A stretch of 64,000 bases of DNA, taken from assembly GCF_018070465.1 (NCBI RefSeq), contig NZ_JAGPXT010000023.1:1-64000 (forward strand). Direction: 5' to 3'. Under the pieces are notes generated by a model, which saw only the letters and a program-made list of their open reading frames with translations, was not told the DNA's origin and did no database searches. The DNA is from Micromonospora sp. C95 (GTDB lineage: Bacteria; Actinomycetota; Actinomycetes; Mycobacteriales; Micromonosporaceae). Made by a program: the position numbers and the translations under genes. The first letter of the stretch is position 1; each line of letters begins with the position of its first letter. Positions 48,667 to 56,140 of this stretch are shown here, one piece after another.

Positions 48667-49532
48667 CCGCGATCCGGGCGGCCGGCGGGGTGGTGTGGCG
48701 GCCGGCGGGGGTCGACCACGTCGAGGTGTGTCTGGTGCACCGGCCCCGGTACGGCGACTGGACCCTGCCCAAGGGCAAGCTGGAGCCGGGCGAGCATCCG
48801 CTGCTCGCCGCCGCCCGGGAGGTCGCCGAGGAGGCCGACGCGCAGGCCGCGCCGCAGCTGCGGCTGCCCTCGGTGCGCTACCGCAGCGAGGGCCGGCTCA
48901 AGGTGGTCGACTACTGGTCGATGCGGGCGGTGGGCACCGGCGGATTCCAGCCGGACACCGAGGTCGACGAGGTCCGTTGGCTGGCCGTCGACGACGCGAT
49001 GACCCTGGTGAGCTATCCGCACGACGTGGAGGTGCTGGCCGCGTTCGCGGCCCTGCCGCCGGTCACCGCGGCCCTGGTGCTGGTGCGGCACGGGCACGCC
49101 GGTAAACGCCTGGCCTGGCCCGGCCCGGACACTGGGCGACCGCTGGACGCCCGGGGCTGGTCCGAGGCACAGGCGTTGGCACCGCTGATCGGGCTGATCC
49201 GGCCGGCGCGGCTGCTATCCGCGTCACCACGCCGGTGCGTGCAGACCCTCGATCCGGCGGCGGCGGCGCTGGACCTGCCGATCGAGGTCTGCGGCGACCT
49301 GGACGAGCCGAGCGCCGGCCAGCAGCCCGACGAGTGTGTACTGGCCGCCGCCGCACGCCTGGCCGCGCTGGCCGCCGCCGGGGAACCAGCGGCGGTGTGC
49401 AGTCAGGGCAAGGTGATCCCCGGCGCCCTGGAGCGGCTGGCGGGGCGGTGCGGCGACTACACCACCGACAAGGGCGGCGGCTGGCTGCTCGCCTTCACCG
49501 GTGACCGCCTCGTCGCCGCCGACCGCCTCTGA
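48663..49532 (+). CDS. mutT1: MutT1-like Nudix hydrolase fused to a histidine phosphatase
   Basis: 289 residues, two domains. Residues 1 to about 135 form a Nudix hydrolase (MTAIRAAGGVVW, Nudix box GKLEPGEHPLLAAAREVAEEAD at about 38-59; the final Gly of the box is Asp). The rest is an RHG histidine phosphatase (ALVLVRHGHAGKR, LLSASPRRCVQTLDPA, a late CSQGKVIPG). This matches mycobacterial MutT1, which degrades 8-oxo-dGTP and diadenosine polyphosphates. I prefer GTG 48663, overlapping the CHAD gene's stop; GTG 48654 is also possible. Third gene in the ppk cluster. Confidence 0.92.
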   Translation: MTAIRAAGGVVWRPAGVDHVEVCLVHRPRYGDWTLPKGKLEPGEHPLLAAAREVAEEADAQAAPQLRLPSVRYRSEGRLKVVDYWSMRAVGTGGFQPDTEVDEVRWLAVDDAMTLVSYPHDVEVLAAFAALPPVTAALVLVRHGHAGKRLAWPGPDTGRPLDARGWSEAQALAPLIGLIRPARLLSASPRRCVQTLDPAAAALDLPIEVCGDLDEPSAGQQPDECVLAAAARLAALAAAGEPAAVCSQGKVIPGALERLAGRCGDYTTDKGGGWLLAFTGDRLVAADRL

Positions 49533-49658
49533 CCCTCGCGCGGCCGATTCACGGGCGGCGGCGATAGCACAGCCGGTTCAGCTCGACAGGGCACACAGCG
49601 GCATCCCTCGCCCTGCGCACCGCCGTGGAAGCGCACCGCGCAGAGCAGGCGGCCCGCC

Positions 49659-51557
49659 TCAGCGGTCGGGCAGGGTGAGGGTGACGGCGACCGGCAGATG
49701 GTCGCTGGCGGTGCCCGGCACCGCGACCGCGTCGGCGGCGGCCAGGTCGGGTGAGACGAAGACGTGGTCGATCTGCTCGCGCGGGTCGTCCGCCGGGCTG
49801 GTCGGCAGCGGGCGGGCGGGGGCCAGCGCGTCGACGAGACCGGCGCTGGTGAACGCGGTGAAGGCCGGATCGCCCGGCTCGGTGTTGAGGTCACCGGCGA
49901 CCACCAGCGGCGCGCCGTCGGCGTACCCGGTGGCGAAGTCCGCCACGGCGCGGGCCTGGACCACCGGATCGGTGCCGGGCGGCGGTTGCAGGTGGGTGCT
50001 CACCACGGCCAGGCGTACGCCGGCGCTGAGGTCGACGGTGACGCCGAGCGCCTGTGCCCCGGTGGGCGCGCCGACGGCGGGCAGCGCACGGGTTCGGGCC
50101 CGCTGCACCGGCCAGCGGCTGAGCACCGCGTCGCCCCACAACGGGTCGGCGGCCGGCGCGAAGACGTAGGGCATCCCCAGCCGGGCGGCGAGCAGGCCCA
50201 GCGTGTCGTGGCCACCGTTGAGCAGCCAACCCCGGTCGACCTCGCTGAGCACCACCACGTCGGCCCGGCCGACCGCCCGGTCCAGTGCGGTGAGGTCGAA
50301 GCGGCCGTCAAGGCCGAAGCCCATCCGGATGTTGTACGCCACCAGCCGCACCTGCTCCGGCGGCCCGCTCCGGTTGCTGGCCACCAGCCACGGCCCGTGC
50401 AGCCAGGCGGCGGACAGGGCGACGACGCCGGCCAGCACCGCCAGCCGCCACCGGGGGAGCCCCGGCGCGGGTTTCGCCTGCGGTGACCGGTACCGGTCGG
50501 GCGCGGCCCCGCCGCGCATCGCGACCATCCCGGTCAGCGCGGCCACCACGGCCGGTACCCACTCGTTGGGGTAGCCGAGATCGTAGGCGGCGTAGTACAC
50601 CAACGCGGCGACGGCGAAGCCGAGCATCCCGCCCACCGCCGCGTATGCCGGTCCGGCGCCGGTCCGCTGCGGCGACGGTCCACCACCGGCAAGGCCGAGG
50701 CAGCCGCCCAGCCCCGCCGCGCTGGCCAGGATGGCGACGGTGAGCAGTGTCGGCGGGCCGTAGCCGAACAGCAGGGCCCCGGCCAGCAGCAGCACCGGCG
50801 GCACCGGTCGCCACCGTGGGCGCGACGGCGTCAGCGCGGCGAGCAGGAACAGTGGCGCCGCGGCGCCCAGCGGCGCCAACGCGAACGGCGGCGGCGCGGC
50901 GGTGCCCGCCTCGCCGTACCAGTAGGACATGGCGCTTGTCGCGACCGCGGGTGACAGCGCCACCATGCCGCCGAGCAGCAGCGCCGGCCCGACGAGCAGC
51001 CAGCCCCGGCGGTTCGACGGCTGGTCGTGGACCGGCCGGGCGGCGGCGCGGCCGAAGGCCGTCTCGGCGGCCAGCAGCGCCGCCACCACCGCCACGCTTG
51101 CCACCCACGCCGGCCACCGCTGCCACCACACCAGGTCGTACGTGCCAAGCAGGGCGTGGACCAGCGCGCTCGCGGTCAGCCCCAGCACCAGCCCGGGTAA
51201 CGGGTACCCGACCCGGGCGGCGGTGGCGGCCAGCCAGACCAGACCAGCGAGCAGACCGGCGCTGGCCAGCCACAGTTGGGCCTGGCCACCCGGCGCGGCG
51301 GTAAGGGCGAGTCGGGCGGCACCGAGCACCAGCACCGCCGTGACACCGACGGTGGCGGGGCCGACCCGCGCGACGAGGGCCGGCGCGGCGAGCGCCAGCA
51401 CGAACCAGCCGACCGCGAACGCGCCGAGCAGCTCGGCCGGGGTGGACGCGGCCTGACCGAAGATGGTGATTACCGACGGCAGGAAGACCCGCAGCACGTC
51501 GGTCAGGACGACGAGTCCCAGGGCCAGGGTGGTGGTGCCGAGACGACGCTGACTCAA
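49659..51557 (-). CDS. Polytopic membrane protein with C-terminal endonuclease/exonuclease/phosphatase domain
   Basis: 632 residues. The first 350 or so are about ten hydrophobic segments (TTLALGLVVLTDVLRVFLPSV, AELLGAFAVGWFVLALAAPAL, etc). From about 375 a complete EEP domain follows: VRLVAYNIRMGFGLDG, DVVVLSEVDRGW, VVSTHLQPPPG, LVVAGDLNTEPGDPAF, EQIDHVFVSP, TASDHLPVAVTL. The catalytic domain is presumably outside or at the membrane face; phosphodiesters of lipids or nucleic acids are possible substrates. The start is probably TTG 51557; Shine-Dalgarno is weak, so the true start may be internal. Faces mutT1 convergently and follows hupB. Confidence 0.85.
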   Translation of the reverse strand: MSQRRLGTTTLALGLVVLTDVLRVFLPSVITIFGQAASTPAELLGAFAVGWFVLALAAPALVARVGPATVGVTAVLVLGAARLALTAAPGGQAQLWLASAGLLAGLVWLAATAARVGYPLPGLVLGLTASALVHALLGTYDLVWWQRWPAWVASVAVVAALLAAETAFGRAAARPVHDQPSNRRGWLLVGPALLLGGMVALSPAVATSAMSYWYGEAGTAAPPPFALAPLGAAAPLFLLAALTPSRPRWRPVPPVLLLAGALLFGYGPPTLLTVAILASAAGLGGCLGLAGGGPSPQRTGAGPAYAAVGGMLGFAVAALVYYAAYDLGYPNEWVPAVVAALTGMVAMRGGAAPDRYRSPQAKPAPGLPRWRLAVLAGVVALSAAWLHGPWLVASNRSGPPEQVRLVAYNIRMGFGLDGRFDLTALDRAVGRADVVVLSEVDRGWLLNGGHDTLGLLAARLGMPYVFAPAADPLWGDAVLSRWPVQRARTRALPAVGAPTGAQALGVTVDLSAGVRLAVVSTHLQPPPGTDPVVQARAVADFATGYADGAPLVVAGDLNTEPGDPAFTAFTSAGLVDALAPARPLPTSPADDPREQIDHVFVSPDLAAADAVAVPGTASDHLPVAVTLTLPDR

Positions 51558-51660
51558 CCCGGTTCTCTTTCCGGCGAGGGGTGGTGCGGCGATTCTGCTG
51601 GCCGGGTTCCGGACCGGTCAACGGTTTCCGCCGTGGCGGTGAGCCGTCGGGTGGATGTGC

Positions 51661-51693
51661 CGAGGGCGCCCACCGTACCGGCGGGCGCCCTCG
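51661..51693. terminator. hupB terminator
   Basis: 11-bp stem CGAGGGCGCCC (51661-51671) and GGGCGCCCTCG (51683-51693) with an 11-nt loop, 14 bp past the hupB stop on the minus strand. Confidence 0.75.
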
Positions 51694-51706
51694 TCGTACG
51701 ACCGGC

Positions 51707-52312
51707 TCAGCGCCGGGTCGCGGCCTTCCTGGCCGGCGCCTTCTTCGCCGGAGCCTTCTTGGCCGTCGCGGTCTTGCGGGCCGCCGTCGCCTTGGTCGCC
51801 GCGGCGGTCTTCTTCGCCGGGGCGGCCTTCTTCGTGGCGGCCTTCTTCGCCGGAGCGGCCTTCGCGGTCGTCTTGGTCGCGGTGGTCTTCTTGGCCGCCG
51901 CGGTCTTGCTCGCCGTGGTCTTCTTGGCTGCGGTGCTCTTGGCCGCGGTCGTCTTCTTCGCCGCGGTCGCCTTGGCACCGGTGGTCCTGGCGGTGGCTCC
52001 GGCGGTCTTCTTCGCCGCCGCCGTGGCCTTCGGCACCTTGCCGCTGGCCACCATCTCCTTGAACCCGGCGCCGGGGCGGAACGTCGGCACCGAGGTCTTC
52101 TTGACCTTCACCGCCTCCCCCGTGCGCGGGTTGCGGGCTGTTCGCGCGCCGCGTACCCGCTTCTCGAACGCTCCGAATCCGGTGATCGCCACCTTCTCGC
52201 CCTTGGTAACCGCCGCCTGGACCTCAGCGAGGACCGCGTCGAGCGCGGCCGTCGCCATTTTCCGGTCCCCCAGGCGAACGGCGAGCGCCTCGATGAGCTC
52301 GGCCTTGTTCAC
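51707..52312 (-). CDS. hupB: HU-like nucleoid protein with H1-type lysine/alanine tail
   Basis: Nucleoid protein: residues 1-90 are a standard HU domain (MNKAELIEALAVRLGDRKMATAALDAVLAEVQAAVTKGEKVAITGFGAFEKRVRGARTARNPRTGEAVKVKKTSVPTFRPG in shorter blocks: NKAELIEAL, GFGAFEKR, RNPRTGE, FRPGAGFKE). The next 110 or so residues are Lys/Ala-rich (KKTTAAK, AAPAKKAATKKAAPAKK) like histone H1, as in mycobacterial HupB and Streptomyces HupS. 201 residues in all. GTG 52312 has GGAGGA upstream; the open frame to 52594 is spurious. Regulated from a candidate promoter at 52362-52390. Confidence 0.95.
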   Translation of the reverse strand: MNKAELIEALAVRLGDRKMATAALDAVLAEVQAAVTKGEKVAITGFGAFEKRVRGARTARNPRTGEAVKVKKTSVPTFRPGAGFKEMVASGKVPKATAAAKKTAGATARTTGAKATAAKKTTAAKSTAAKKTTASKTAAAKKTTATKTTAKAAPAKKAATKKAAPAKKTAAATKATAARKTATAKKAPAKKAPARKAATRR

Positions 52313-52361
52313 GACTTCCTCCTGATTGTGCAACTGACTCGACGCGAGCCATTCTGCGCGC

Positions 52362-52390
52362 ACGGTATGCCCTGTGCTGGCGGGACACAA
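52362..52390 (-). promoter_or_regulatory. Candidate hupB promoter
   Basis: On the minus strand TTGTGT (52385-52390), 17-nt spacer, TACCGT (52362-52367). The transcript would start near 52355, leaving a leader of about 40 nt with GGAGGA before the GTG. Confidence 0.5.
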
Positions 52391-52428
52391 ACATTCGGCG
52401 GAAAAAAGCCCTTGTGTCGTAACGGATT

Positions 52429-52457
52429 CGCCCCCACCGGTGGCACCGGTGGGGGCG
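52429..52457. terminator. leuCD terminator
   Basis: 13-bp perfect stem CGCCCCCACCGGT (52429-52441) and ACCGGTGGGGGCG (52445-52457) with a 3-nt loop, about 29 bp past the leuD stop on the minus strand. Confidence 0.85.
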
Positions 52458-52485
52458 GAATCGGCTGCGGATCGGGGTGTTCGGG

Positions 52486-53073
52486 CTACGCGACCCGGGG
52501 TAGGAAGGCCGGTCGGTCGGCCTCGAAGGCGCTGATCCGGTCCTCGTGCCGGAGGGTGAGTCCAATGTCGTCCAAGCCCTCCATCAGCCGCCACCGGCTG
52601 AAGTCGTCGAGCGGGAACGACCAGCTGGCGGTGTCGACCCGCACCTCGCGGGCGGTCAGGTCGACGACCACCGGGGTGGTCGGATTCGCCTCGACCAGAC
52701 TCCAGATTTCTTCGACGGCTTTCAATTCCAGCTCTACCGGAAGCAGCCCTTCCTTCAGGGCGTTGCCGCGGAAGATGTCACCGAAGCGCGGCGAGATGAC
52801 CACTCGGAAGCCGTAGTCGCGCAGCGCCCACACGGCGTGCTCCCGCGATGACCCGGTGCCGAACTCGGGACCGGCAACCAGAATCGACGCTCCTGAATAT
52901 GCTTGATCGTTGAGAACGAATCCCGGGTCTTCCCGCCACGCGCTGAACAGCCCGTCGGCGAAACCGGTACGGGTCACCCGCTTGAGGTACACGGCGGGGA
53001 TGATCTGGTCAGTGTCCACGTCGGAGCGACGCAGTGGCAGGGCGGTGCCGGTGTGCACGGTGAACTTGTCCAT
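52486..53073 (-). CDS. leuD: 3-isopropylmalate dehydratase small subunit
   Basis: Small swivelling subunit of isopropylmalate isomerase (leucine synthesis). 195 residues: MDKFTVHTGTALPLRRSDVDTDQIIPAVYLK, ILVAGPEFGTGSSREHAVWAL, and VVISPRFGDIFRGNALKEGLLPVEL. ATG 53073 is the conserved start. It follows leuC by 14 nt. Confidence 0.96.
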   Translation of the reverse strand: MDKFTVHTGTALPLRRSDVDTDQIIPAVYLKRVTRTGFADGLFSAWREDPGFVLNDQAYSGASILVAGPEFGTGSSREHAVWALRDYGFRVVISPRFGDIFRGNALKEGLLPVELELKAVEEIWSLVEANPTTPVVVDLTAREVRVDTASWSFPLDDFSRWRLMEGLDDIGLTLRHEDRISAFEADRPAFLPRVA

Positions 53074-53087
53074 CTGTCGCAGCCCTT

Positions 53088-54533
53088 CTACAGGTCGGCG
53101 GGAGCGGCCAGCCGGCCGACGACGGCGGTGGCAGCGGCCACCGGCGGGCTGACCAGGTGGGTGCGCCCACCGCGGCCCTGGCGGCCCTCGAAGTTCCGGT
53201 TGGAGGTCGAGGCGGCGCGCTGCCCCGGGGAGAGCGTGTCCGGGTTCATGCCCAGACACATGGAGCAGCCGGCGAAGCGCCATTCGGCTCCGGCGTCGGT
53301 GAAGACCTTGTCCAACCCCTCCGCCTCGGCGGCCTCGCGCACGGCGGCCGAGCCGGGCACCACGAGCATGCGTACCCCGTCGGCCACCCGATTGCCGCGC
53401 AGCACGTCGGCGGCGGCCCGGAGATCCTCCAGGCGACCGTTGGTGCACGAACCCACGAAGACCACGTCGACGGCGAGGTCACGCAGCGCGGTGCCGGGGC
53501 GCAGGTCCATGTACGCCAGGGCGCGGCGGGCGGCGGCCCGCTCCGGTTCGGTGACGAACTCGTCCGGGTCCGGCACGACCGCACCCAGCGGCGCGCCCTG
53601 CCCGGGGTTGGTGCCCCAGGTGACGAACGGGGTGATCTCGGCGGCGTCCAGCGTCACCTCGGAGTCGAAGACCGCCCCCTCGTCCGTGGGCAGGGTCCGC
53701 CAGTAGGCGAGCGCCGCCTCCCAGTCGGCGCCGCTGGGGGCGTTCGGCCGCCCCTTCAGGTACGCGAAGGTGGTCTCGTCCGGCGCGATCATGCCGGCCT
53801 TGGCGCCCCACTCGATGGACATGTTGGCGATCGTCATCCGACCTTCCATGGACAACGCCCGGATCGCCTCGCCCCGGTACTCGACGATGTGCCCGCGCCC
53901 GCCGCCGGTGCCGACCTTGGCGATCAGGGCGAGCACCAGGTCCTTGGCGGTGACACCGGGGCCGAGCCGGCCGTCGACCGTGACCGCCATCGTCTTCGGG
54001 CGGGCCTGCGGCAGCGTCTGGGTGGCCAGCACGTGCTCCACCTCACTGGTGCCGATGCCGAACGCCAGGGCTCCGAACGCGCCGTGGGTGGCGGTGTGCG
54101 AGTCGCCACAGACGATTGTCATGCCGGGCTGGGTGAGGCCGAGCTGCGGGCCGATGACGTGCACGATGCCCTGGTTGGCGTCGCCGAGCGGATGCAGCCG
54201 TACGCCGAACTCGGCGCAGTTGCGTCGCAGCGTCTCGATCTGGGTACGGGAGGTGGGGTCGGCGATGGTGAGCAGGTCGCCGCGACGCTGCTGGAACGAC
54301 GGATCGGCATACCCGGTCGGGGTGTTGTGATCCTCGGTGGCCAGCGTGAGGTCGGTGCGCCGCACCCGACGGCCAGCCATGCGCAGGCCGTCGAACGCCT
54401 GCGGGCTGGTCACCTCGTGCAGCAGGTGCAGGTCGATGAAGAGCAGATCGGGCTCACCATCAGCGGACCGGACGATGTGTGCGTCCCAGACCTTCTCGGC
54501 CAGGGTCCTCGGCTCAGGAGTGACTCCCACCAT
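53088..54533 (-). CDS. leuC: 3-isopropylmalate dehydratase large subunit
   Basis: Aconitase-family [4Fe-4S] subunit of isopropylmalate isomerase. 481 residues: TLAEKVWDAHIV, DLHLLHEVTSPQAFDGLR, ATEDHNTPT, CGDSHTATHGAFGALAFGIGTSEVEHVLATQTL, and the cluster cysteines in VFVGSCTNGRLEDLR and FAGCSMCLGMNPD. ATG 54533 has a TAGGAT box ending 6 nt upstream and no strong SD, so the mRNA may be leaderless. It diverges from the IclR regulator over 37 bp. Confidence 0.96.
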   Translation of the reverse strand: MVGVTPEPRTLAEKVWDAHIVRSADGEPDLLFIDLHLLHEVTSPQAFDGLRMAGRRVRRTDLTLATEDHNTPTGYADPSFQQRRGDLLTIADPTSRTQIETLRRNCAEFGVRLHPLGDANQGIVHVIGPQLGLTQPGMTIVCGDSHTATHGAFGALAFGIGTSEVEHVLATQTLPQARPKTMAVTVDGRLGPGVTAKDLVLALIAKVGTGGGRGHIVEYRGEAIRALSMEGRMTIANMSIEWGAKAGMIAPDETTFAYLKGRPNAPSGADWEAALAYWRTLPTDEGAVFDSEVTLDAAEITPFVTWGTNPGQGAPLGAVVPDPDEFVTEPERAAARRALAYMDLRPGTALRDLAVDVVFVGSCTNGRLEDLRAAADVLRGNRVADGVRMLVVPGSAAVREAAEAEGLDKVFTDAGAEWRFAGCSMCLGMNPDTLSPGQRAASTSNRNFEGRQGRGGRTHLVSPPVAAATAVVGRLAAPADL

Positions 54534-54539
54534 CTGGAC

Positions 54540-54563
54540 ATCCTAAATTCTGGGAGGTAAATT
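54540..54563. promoter_or_regulatory. Overlapping divergent leuC / ndgR promoters with TAAATT direct repeat
   Basis: TAGGAT (minus strand, complement of 54540-54545) lies 6 nt before leuC ATG; TAAATT (plus, 54558-54563) lies 7 nt before the regulator GTG. Both fit -10 boxes of leaderless transcripts. A TAAATT direct repeat (54544-54549 and 54558-54563, 14 bp apart) spans both and is a likely site for the IclR/NdgR protein encoded beside it. Confidence 0.5.
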
Positions 54564-54570
54564 TCGGCTT

Positions 54571-55269
54571 GTGGGACACAGTATGAGCGGTGTCGGCGTT
54601 CTCGACAAGGCGGTGGTCATCCTGGCCGCCTGTGTCGACGGCGCCAGCCTTGCCGAACTTGTTGAACGCACGAAGCTGCCCCGAGCCACCGCGCACCGGC
54701 TGGCGCAGGCGCTGGAGATTCACCGGATGCTGGTCCGGGACACCCAGGGTCGCTGGCGTCCCGGCCCGCGCCTGGGTGAGTTGGCGAACGCGGCGCCGGA
54801 TGTGCTGCTGACCGCGGCCGAGCCGCTGCTGGCCGCCCTGCGGGACGCCACCGGCGAGAGCGCCCAGCTCTACCTGCGTCGGGCCGACGAGCGGATCTGT
54901 GTGGCCGCCGCCGAGCGGGCCAGCGGGCTGCGCGACACCGTGCCGGTCGGCTCGGTGCTGCCGATGATCGCCGGATCGGCGGCGCAGATCCTGCTCGCCT
55001 GGGAGCCGCCGGAGGCGGTGATGCCGCTGCTGCCCCGGTCGAAGTTCACCGGCCGCACCCTCGCCGAGGTCCGCCGCCGCGGCTGGGCGCAGAGCGTCGC
55101 CGAACGCGAGGCAGGTGTGGCGAGCGTCTCGGCCCCGATCCGCGACCGCACCGGCCGCGTGATCGCCGCCATCAGCATCTCCGGCCCCATCGAGCGCCTC
55201 GGCCGCCGCCCCGGCGAACGCCACGCCATGGCCGTGGTCCGAGCCGGCCAACGCCTCTCCGGCCTCTAA
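54571..55269 (+). CDS. ndgR: IclR family regulator, NdgR/AreB-like
   Basis: 232-residue regulator divergent from leuCD. N-terminal HTH (GVLDKAVVILAACVDGASLAELVERTKLPRATAHRLAQAL, about 9-50) and C-terminal IclR effector domain (ESAQLYLRRADERICVAAAERASGLRDTVPVGSVLPMIAGSAAQILLAW; VAEREAGVASVSAPIRDRTG). In Streptomyces the orthologous NdgR controls leuCD and other amino-acid genes from the same position. GTG 54571; alternative ATG 54583. Confidence 0.9.
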   Translation: MGHSMSGVGVLDKAVVILAACVDGASLAELVERTKLPRATAHRLAQALEIHRMLVRDTQGRWRPGPRLGELANAAPDVLLTAAEPLLAALRDATGESAQLYLRRADERICVAAAERASGLRDTVPVGSVLPMIAGSAAQILLAWEPPEAVMPLLPRSKFTGRTLAEVRRRGWAQSVAEREAGVASVSAPIRDRTGRVIAAISISGPIERLGRRPGERHAMAVVRAGQRLSGL

Positions 55270-55453
55270 CCCCCACCCCACCCCACCCCGCCCCACCCCA
55301 GCCGCCCCACCCCAGCCGCTTCACCCCGTTAATCATGAAGTTATTGTCACGCCACGCCGGGCGGCCGGACAACAACTTCATGATCAGCGGGACGGGGTGG
55401 GGTGGGGCAGGGCAGGGCAGGGCAGGGCTGAGTGGGGTGGGGGGGGTTGAGAG
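55270..55453. repeat. C-rich / palindrome / G-rich composite element, family A, copy 2
   Basis: 55270-55328 is runs of CCCCA and CCCCG. The core palindrome has 19-bp arms with two mismatches (55330-55348 and 55368-55386; left arm TTAATCATGAAGTT...). 55389-55450 is G-rich, with GGGGTGGGGTGGGGC and a fivefold GGGCA run. The outer C and G blocks are largely complementary, so the whole 180 bp can pair. It lies between the convergent ndgR gene and tRNA-Glu. Arms match copy 1 at 1502-1550. Confidence 0.8.
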
Positions 55454-55455
55454 GA

Positions 55456-55480
55456 GCCCGTCTCGGCGGGCGAGACGGGC
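55456..55480. terminator. Terminator of tRNA-Glu 1
   Basis: Stem GCCCGTCTCG (55456-55465) and CGAGACGGGC (55471-55480), 5-nt loop, starting 6 bp past the CCA end of the minus-strand tRNA. Confidence 0.75.
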
Positions 55481-55485
55481 TTCGG

Positions 55486-55561
55486 TGGTAGCCCCGACCG
55501 GATTCGAACCGGCGCTACCGCCTTGAGAGGGCGGCGTCCTGGGCCGCTAGACGACGGGGCC
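55486..55561 (-). tRNA. tRNA-Glu (CTC), CCA encoded
   Basis: Cloverleaf on the minus strand: acceptor GGCCCCG / CGGGGCT with a 1-72 G-U pair, GTCTAGCGGCCCAGGAC D arm, anticodon stem-loop CCGCC-CTCTCAA-GGCGG (anticodon CTC), TPsiC arm GGTTCGAATCC, discriminator A, then an encoded CCA (55486-55488). Confidence 0.95.
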
Positions 55562-55708
55562 AGGTACTTTCCAGATTCACCAGCCCGGTGGGCGGTGCGG
55601 CAGTAGTCTAGCGGCGCCGCCGCCCACTGCCGCACAAGGGTGGCGGGTCGGGGACGCAGCCGATCCGTCACGGGCACCGCCCCACCGAGGCGGGCCTGGA
55701 GAAGCGAA

Positions 55709-55740
55709 ACGGCCCGCTCCGCAGCGGCGGAACGAGCCGT
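55709..55740. terminator. Terminator-like hairpin after tRNA-Glu 2
   Basis: Imperfect 14-bp stem (ACGGCCCGCTCCGC at 55709-55722 with GCGGAACGAGCCGT at 55727-55740) and a 4-nt loop, 9 bp past the 3' end of the second tRNA-Glu on the minus strand. Confidence 0.6.
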
Positions 55741-55749
55741 ATGAACCTG

Positions 55750-55822
55750 TAGCCCCGACCGGATTCGAACCGGCGCTACCGCCTTGAGAGGGCGGCGTCC
55801 TGGGCCGCTAGACGACGGGGCC
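55750..55822 (-). tRNA. tRNA-Glu (CTC), no encoded CCA
   Basis: Body identical in sequence to the first tRNA-Glu, same anticodon CTC. After the discriminator A the sequence is CAGG, so CCA must be added by the nucleotidyltransferase. 73 nt. Confidence 0.95.
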
Positions 55823-55832
55823 AGAACATATC

Positions 55833-55860
55833 GCGGCACCACCCTTTCGGCCGGTGCCGC
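55833..55860. terminator. Hairpin between tRNA-Gln and tRNA-Glu 2
   Basis: 8-bp stem GCGGCACC (55833-55840) / GGTGCCGC (55853-55860), 12-nt loop. Either the terminator of tRNA-Gln or part of the leader of tRNA-Glu 2 (minus strand). Confidence 0.4.
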
Positions 55861-55960
55861 CGAACTCTACCAGATCTCGCTACCGGAGCCCCTCGCGGTG
55901 CCTCGGTGCCGAACTCCACCAGAATCCAGCGACCTCGATTCGTGGCGAATCTCGGCTGCG

Positions 55961-56032
55961 CTGGGGTACCAGGACTCGAACCTAGACTAACTGAACCAGA
56001 ATCAGTCGGGCTGCCAATTACCCCATACCCCA
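55961..56032 (-). tRNA. tRNA-Gln (CTG)
   Basis: Minus-strand cloverleaf of 72 nt: acceptor TGGGGTA / TACCCCA, D arm GGGGTAATTGGCAGCCC, anticodon stem-loop ACTGA-TTCTGGT-TCAGT (anticodon CTG), T arm AGGTTCGAGTCCT, discriminator G. CCA is not encoded. Confidence 0.95.
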
Positions 56033-56058
56033 TTGGCCCCTTGCGGCGCCGGGAACAA

Positions 56059-56087
56059 ACTTTACCCTCCCGGCACCGACAGGCCAA
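56059..56087 (-). promoter_or_regulatory. Candidate promoter of tRNA-Gln
   Basis: On the minus strand TTGGCC (56082-56087), 17-nt spacer, TAAAGT (56059-56064), about 27 bp before the mature 5' end. Confidence 0.5.
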
Positions 56088-56140
56088 ATCGACTTCCCCA
56101 AACCACTCCTGAGCTGCCAAAACGGCAGTCAGAACGGCGA

